The notes under the pieces: generated by a model
What the model was told of the DNA's origin: nothing
The model's input: the letters and a program-made list of their open reading frames with translations, nothing else
Databases searched by the model: none
Shown: positions 60,803-64,000 of the stretch, in pieces
How the letters are laid out: every line of letters starts with the position of its first letter
How positions within the stretch are numbered: position 1 is the first letter of the stretch
DNA from: Psychrobacillus sp048572895
GTDB lineage: Bacteria > Bacillota > Bacilli > Bacillales_A > Planococcaceae
Direction of reading: 5' to 3'
DNA: 64,000 nt
Assembly (NCBI RefSeq): GCF_048572895.1
Contig: NZ_CP183878.1
Coordinates: 3,286,001-3,350,000 of the forward strand
Translations under genes and position numbers: made by a program

Positions 60803-61237
60803 TTATATTCCCCAATTTAATTTCAATATTTCTTTTAATAGGTCTATCTTTTCCTTACCTATTTGATCAGCAATTTTCTTCTCTAGCCCAGCCTTAAGCG
60901 ATTCGTTTTTTTCATAGCATGCTTCTCCTAAGGTAGTGAGCCGTATGCACTTTTCTTTATTATTGTTTTCGACTCGACTAATTTCTACCAGTCCCTTTGA
61001 CTCTAAGCTTCTGATAAATTTATGTGTTGCCTGGCGTGAAATATTTACTTGTTTATTAATATAGGAAATTGTTGGATTTTTTTTATAAGTTCTCGCAATG
61101 ATGAACCATTCTGAATTGGACATATAAATATCATTGCTGTTATTCCATAATTCTTCCGTTATTTTTCGAATCATAATATGTCTTTCACTTATTAAGTCGA
61201 TTAAATCTAAACTATTTACATCGTAGTCATCATTCAA
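60803..61237 (-). CDS. MarR-family transcriptional regulator
   Basis: The protein is 144 residues. The start is TTG 61237, with TGGAGGA 6 nt upstream; the open frame extends further but across the operator. Winged HTH: SEWFIIARTYKKNPTISYIN, KQVNISRQATHKFIRSLESKGLVEIS (recognition helix) and the wing RVENNNKEKCIRLTTLG. Dimerisation helices at both ends. Divergent from the CarD-like gene with two palindromes between them, so it probably represses that gene and itself. Confidence 0.88.
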   Translation of the reverse strand: MNDDYDVNSLDLIDLISERHIMIRKITEELWNNSNDIYMSNSEWFIIARTYKKNPTISYINKQVNISRQATHKFIRSLESKGLVEISRVENNNKEKCIRLTTLGEACYEKNESLKAGLEKKIADQIGKEKIDLLKEILKLNWGI

Positions 61238-61295
61238 GCATTTTCCTCCATTCACTTTTTCTCCGATACTAAATATACAAGTACTCTCACTTATC

Positions 61296-61356
61296 GTCAA
61301 CTAAGTTGACTATTTTCAAAATAAAGCTTATAATTAATTTAGTTAACTAAGTTGAC
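61296..61356 (+). promoter_or_regulatory. Two MarR-type operators and promoter of CarD-like gene
   Basis: GTCAACTAAGTTGAC (61296-61310) is a 15-bp palindrome; GTTAACTAAGTTGAC (61342-61356) is nearly the same. Between them, TTGACT (61306-61311), a 17-bp spacer and TATAAT (61329-61334) form an almost ideal sigma-A promoter reading toward 61382. The first palindrome covers the -35 and the second lies just after the start site, a layout for tight repression. Confidence 0.85.
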
Positions 61357-61381
61357 AATATTATTTAGAGGAGCATGTAGT

Positions 61382-61900
61382 ATGTTTAAAATCGGGGAAC
61401 TAATTATTTATTCTGCACACGGTATATGCCAAATAGATGATATTTGTGAAAAAACATATAATGGCATTACTAAGAAATATTATTTTTTACATCCATTAGA
61501 TAACTTGAAGTTATCGATAAGTACTCCTGTAGACAATACTGCGGTAAGCATGCTTGAACTTCTTGATCATAGCAAGGCAAAAATAATATTAAACTCCTTC
61601 CATTCACCAGGTATTGAGTGGATCGAAAATAACAAAGAACGTACAAAAACCTACTCTGATATTATTAATAGTGGCAATCGGAAAAAGCTTTCGAAAGTAG
61701 TGAATACATTATTACGGAAAAAATATGAAGCTGAACTGGATAACAAGAAATTACTCGATCAGGATTTGAAGCTACTAATTTCCGTTCAAAATATTCTCTA
61801 CAGGGAACTGGCATACTCTTTAAATACTTCCTTTGAATCTATAATGGAAGAGATTTCAAACAGTGTCCACTCGACGATGGAAATTCCAAGTACTGTGTGA
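61382..61900 (+). CDS. CarD-like transcriptional regulator
   Basis: The protein is 172 residues. The start is ATG 61382 (MFKIGELIIYSAHGICQIDD) with AGAGGAG at 9 nt. The N-terminal ~60 residues are a CarD/TRCF RNA-polymerase-interacting Tudor-like domain (KKYYFLHPLDNLKLSISTP), and the remainder is helical (RKKLSKVVNTLLRKKYEAEL). CarD proteins bind the RNA polymerase beta subunit. Here control by a local MarR repressor suggests a response to a specific signal. Confidence 0.88.
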   Translation: MFKIGELIIYSAHGICQIDDICEKTYNGITKKYYFLHPLDNLKLSISTPVDNTAVSMLELLDHSKAKIILNSFHSPGIEWIENNKERTKTYSDIINSGNRKKLSKVVNTLLRKKYEAELDNKKLLDQDLKLLISVQNILYRELAYSLNTSFESIMEEISNSVHSTMEIPSTV

Positions 61901-61910
61901 TTCATTCTAT

Positions 61911-61966
61911 AAAAAATAGCCCCCAATCAATTCAGTGAATTGATTGGGGGCTATTTTTAGTTTTTA
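61911..61966. terminator. Bidirectional terminator
   Basis: AAAAATAGCCCCCAATCAATTCA and its complement TGAATTGATTGGGGGCTATTTTT form a very long perfect stem with flanking A- and T-runs. Confidence 0.92.
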
Positions 61967-62062
61967 TTATCCCAAATTATCAAATAAGAATAGTTAACAA
62001 AAGTTAAGTGTTGTTCCAAGTAGACCCATTAGTCTCTGCATTTCTTTTCAATCATCTTTGTT

Positions 62063-62974
62063 TCAATACAAGAATCTCCACAAATAAAAAGTTGCATAGG
62101 ATTCCCATCCCTTCCATGGGCTTGCTAGTTTCAATATTTCTTCTTTCGTCGGCTTCTCTTCTGCACCTGTTAAACGTTTAATCGCATTATGTAACCCGAC
62201 ATCATCAATCGGGAATGCGTTCGGAAATCGTAGACATCTCATTAATACATAATTTGCAGTCCATGGTCCAATGCCACGGATTTTGACAAGCATTTTTTCT
62301 GCTTCTTTAAAGTTTCCAGTTCCCTTTACAAGTGATTTTGAAAGACTCCCATTGACAATTAGCTGTGCAACACCAATAAGGTATTCACATTTTTTTACGG
62401 TCATCTTAAGTGGGGCCAAATCCTCCACTGTCAGATTTGCAATATCTTTCGCTTCAGGGAAGATCCAATACTCACGACCCTCCCATTCAATTGACCTCCC
62501 GAATGTTTCCACCAGACGTCTTTTTAATGTATACGCATATGTCAAATTGATCTGCTGTCCAAGAATTCCCCAAACTAGTGCTTCAAATAAATCTGGAATC
62601 CCAATATTACGTAATCCATAAAATTCGTCAATTGCTTTTTCTAGCAACAAGTCGTTTTCAGCCATTGCATAAAAAGGCTTTAAATCATTATCCAGATCAA
62701 ACCAGTCCCTCACATACTGTTGAACTTCGTACCGTACTTTTTCGCTTACGGGATTGGTGTCTCTTAAAAAGCGAATAACAAGATTTCCGTCAGTGTTCTC
62801 TCTAATTTCAACCAATGGAACTTCATCTGTGATGGGAATTGCCTTTACGATTATATCCTCCCGAATTTCAAACATGCACTCATTTGAAGAGCGTGACATA
62901 TAATTAATATTTTCTTTTAAGCTAAATTCTTTTGGAACCTTTATAACTAAATCATCATTTTGATAAACAACCAT
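62063..62974 (-). CDS. alkA: DNA-3-methyladenine glycosylase II (AlkA-like)
   Basis: Base-excision repair of alkylated purines. The protein is 303 residues. The start is ATG 62974 (MVVYQNDDLVIKVP) with AGGGGTG at 7 nt; six upstream codons are possible. N-terminal AlkA-type beta domain (~1-110), then LFEALVWGILGQQINLTYAY near 145. The helix-hairpin-helix is LVKIRGIGPWTANYVLMRCL near 235, with the catalytic Asp in FPIDDVGLHNAI. Length and layout match Bacillus AlkA. No ada gene is adjacent. Confidence 0.9.
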   Translation of the reverse strand: MVVYQNDDLVIKVPKEFSLKENINYMSRSSNECMFEIREDIIVKAIPITDEVPLVEIRENTDGNLVIRFLRDTNPVSEKVRYEVQQYVRDWFDLDNDLKPFYAMAENDLLLEKAIDEFYGLRNIGIPDLFEALVWGILGQQINLTYAYTLKRRLVETFGRSIEWEGREYWIFPEAKDIANLTVEDLAPLKMTVKKCEYLIGVAQLIVNGSLSKSLVKGTGNFKEAEKMLVKIRGIGPWTANYVLMRCLRFPNAFPIDDVGLHNAIKRLTGAEEKPTKEEILKLASPWKGWESYATFYLWRFLY

Positions 62975-63222
62975 ACCAAAACACCCCTTCATTTTCCTAC
63001 ATAATTAGTTGTATCATATATAGTTGGGTAGCAGAATCTCATCCCGATTGATGGTAATATTCTTATTATCGAATTTTACGAATTTATTTATTTGTAGTAT
63101 TTAAACTTTAAAATACCGTACCTGATTATTCTTTTGTATAATAAAGAGATAATAAGATTTAGCTATTATTATTAAGTGAAAAATACAAAACTATTTTTAT
63201 AAACTACAGGGGGCAATAACCA

Positions 63223-64000
63223 ATGACGATTCTACTAGTAGATGACAATACCGTCAATCTATTTGTAATAGAAAAAATATTAGATAGCGCTGGTTATAAA
63301 GATACAGTATCGCTAACATCGGCTCAACTGTTATTTGACTATTTACAGCTCGATAACCCAAATCCTACCATTAATTCGGTGGATTTAATCCTACTAGACA
63401 TTATGATGCCCGAAATTGATGGCCTTGAGGCTTGTAAACGCATTAAACAAAATGAGAGATTTAAAGATATCCAAATTATTTTCGTAACAGCTCTAGAGGA
63501 TAAAAACAAATTAGCTGAAGCACTTGATATTGGTGGTATCGACTACATAACGAAGCCAATAAATAAAGTGGAGCTATTAGCACGTATTCGTGTAGCCCTT
63601 CGATTAAAAGCAGAACTTGATTGGCATACACAGCATGAAAACAAAATTCAATACGAACTAGACTTAGCTACACATGTCCAAAGAAGTCTTTTAACTCCCC
63701 CCTTTACGGAAGAAAAAATTCAAATAGAAGTTTCATATCTCCCTTCCTTTAATCTTGCTGGGGACATGTACTATTGGCATAAAATAAGTGAACATCGGTA
63801 TGCAATCGTTTTGTTGGACATGATGGGACATGGTATTTCTGCTTCCCTAGTATGTATGTTTATCTCCTCCGTATTAAGAGAATCTATTAAGCAATTAGTG
63901 GAACCTGAACTTGTTATTAAGGAATTAAATCGCTATATGCTTGTTTTACATAACGAAAAAATTGGAATTCCTTATTATTTTACAGCGATATATATGGTAG
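63223..64000 (+). CDS. Response regulator with PP2C-type (SpoIIE/RsbU) phosphatase domain, truncated by window edge
   Basis: The start is ATG 63223 with CAGGGGG at 9 nt; the frame stays open to the edge (259 codons seen). The receiver domain occupies ~1-130: ILLVDDNTVNLFVIEKIL, phospho-Asp in DLILLDIMMPEIDGLEA near 66, VTALED and DYITKPINKVELLARI. A linker helix (YELDLATHVQRSLL) leads to the PP2C domain (FNLAGDMYYWH, VLLDMMGHGISASL). Such proteins dephosphorylate anti-anti-sigma factors to switch on SigB-type stress responses. Confidence 0.9.
   Translation, partial: MTILLVDDNTVNLFVIEKILDSAGYKDTVSLTSAQLLFDYLQLDNPNPTINSVDLILLDIMMPEIDGLEACKRIKQNERFKDIQIIFVTALEDKNKLAEALDIGGIDYITKPINKVELLARIRVALRLKAELDWHTQHENKIQYELDLATHVQRSLLTPPFTEEKIQIEVSYLPSFNLAGDMYYWHKISEHRYAIVLLDMMGHGISASLVCMFISSVLRESIKQLVEPELVIKELNRYMLVLHNEKIGIPYYFTAIYMV

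Noticed and set aside
61238..61300. Longer start for the MarR-family protein
   Set aside because: The extension crosses towards the palindromic operator; TTG 61237 has a strong TGGAGGA site at the right distance.

Overview
The window looks like chromosomal DNA of a low-GC, spore-forming member of the Bacillales. A Psychrobacillus/Lysinibacillus/Sporosarcina-like relative of the Planococcaceae is the best guess. This rests on AGGAGG-type ribosome binding sites with frequent TTG/GTG starts, BclA/exosporium-type collagen-like proteins, SAM-I and ykkC-type riboswitches, a YitJ/MetH pair, a HemY-type oxidase, a YesM/YesN-type sensor pair, DUF1292 proteins and an RsbU-like regulator. Species assignment is inference. 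No rRNA, tRNA, prophage or CRISPR array was seen.

Layout. (1) 1-9.3 kb is a repetitive spore-surface-like locus. It holds three collagen-like (Gly-X-Thr) proteins with different C-terminal domains (a seven-repeat YVTN propeller and two BclA-like globular domains), a stand-alone copy of their N-terminal module, one intact family-2 glycosyltransferase and two decayed glycosyltransferase copies. (2) 9.3-14.9 kb is a methionine operon: a SAM-I riboswitch, then a YitJ-type homocysteine methyltransferase/methylene-THF reductase, then MetH. (3) 14.9-19.9 kb holds a methyltransferase-glycosyltransferase fusion, HemY and small membrane/HTH proteins. (4) 19.9-22.8 kb is kynU-kynA-kynB, tryptophan to anthranilate, behind a clear sigma-A promoter. 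(5) 22.9-23.8 kb is a two-subunit SMR exporter under a guanidine-I riboswitch. (6) 24.0-30.4 kb is amino-sugar uptake and catabolism: a RAT/terminator leader, EIIA, a BglG-type antiterminator (apparently with an ATT start), EIICB, then nagA, a SIS protein and nagB.

(7) 30.4-41.1 kb holds an SLH-domain secreted protein, the first copy of a ~680-bp structured repeat, an IS110-family element with IS1111-like subterminal repeats and a long right non-coding end, and a string of small housekeeping or unknown genes (EcsC, two DUF1292, YciI, HAD-IIIA phosphatase, two lipoproteins, SRPBCC, Nudix, nucleotidyltransferase). (8) 41.3-45.7 kb has two paralogous DUF1672-type lipoproteins followed by a 694-residue lipase-like protein with a helical C-terminal half. 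This matches the TslA/TilA-type reverse-domain type VII toxin and immunity layout. (9) 45.7-48.4 kb holds a small ORF and a MutS2-like ATPase that lacks the Smr nuclease domain. The ATPase sits behind a ~400-nt leader with a strong promoter, a 7-codon upstream ORF and two terminator-like hairpins, a layout typical of ribosome-controlled attenuation. (10) 48.3-57.7 kb is a sugar-sensing and uptake region: a binding protein, histidine kinase, AraC-type response regulator and second binding protein in one overlapping operon, next to a ChvE/GguA/GguB-like monosaccharide ABC transporter with a cre site. (11) 57.7-59.1 kb carries two tandem copies of the structured repeat. (12) 59.2-64 kb holds an XRE regulator, a methyltransferase, a MarR/CarD divergent pair with two near-identical palindromic operators, an AlkA-like glycosylase and a truncated response regulator/PP2C phosphatase running off the right edge.

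The most noteworthy items are the attenuator-controlled Smr-less MutS2, the TslA-like toxin with duplicated immunity lipoproteins, the three-copy repeat whose central helix changes by paired substitutions, the IS110-family right end as a candidate bridge RNA, and the ATT-initiated antiterminator.
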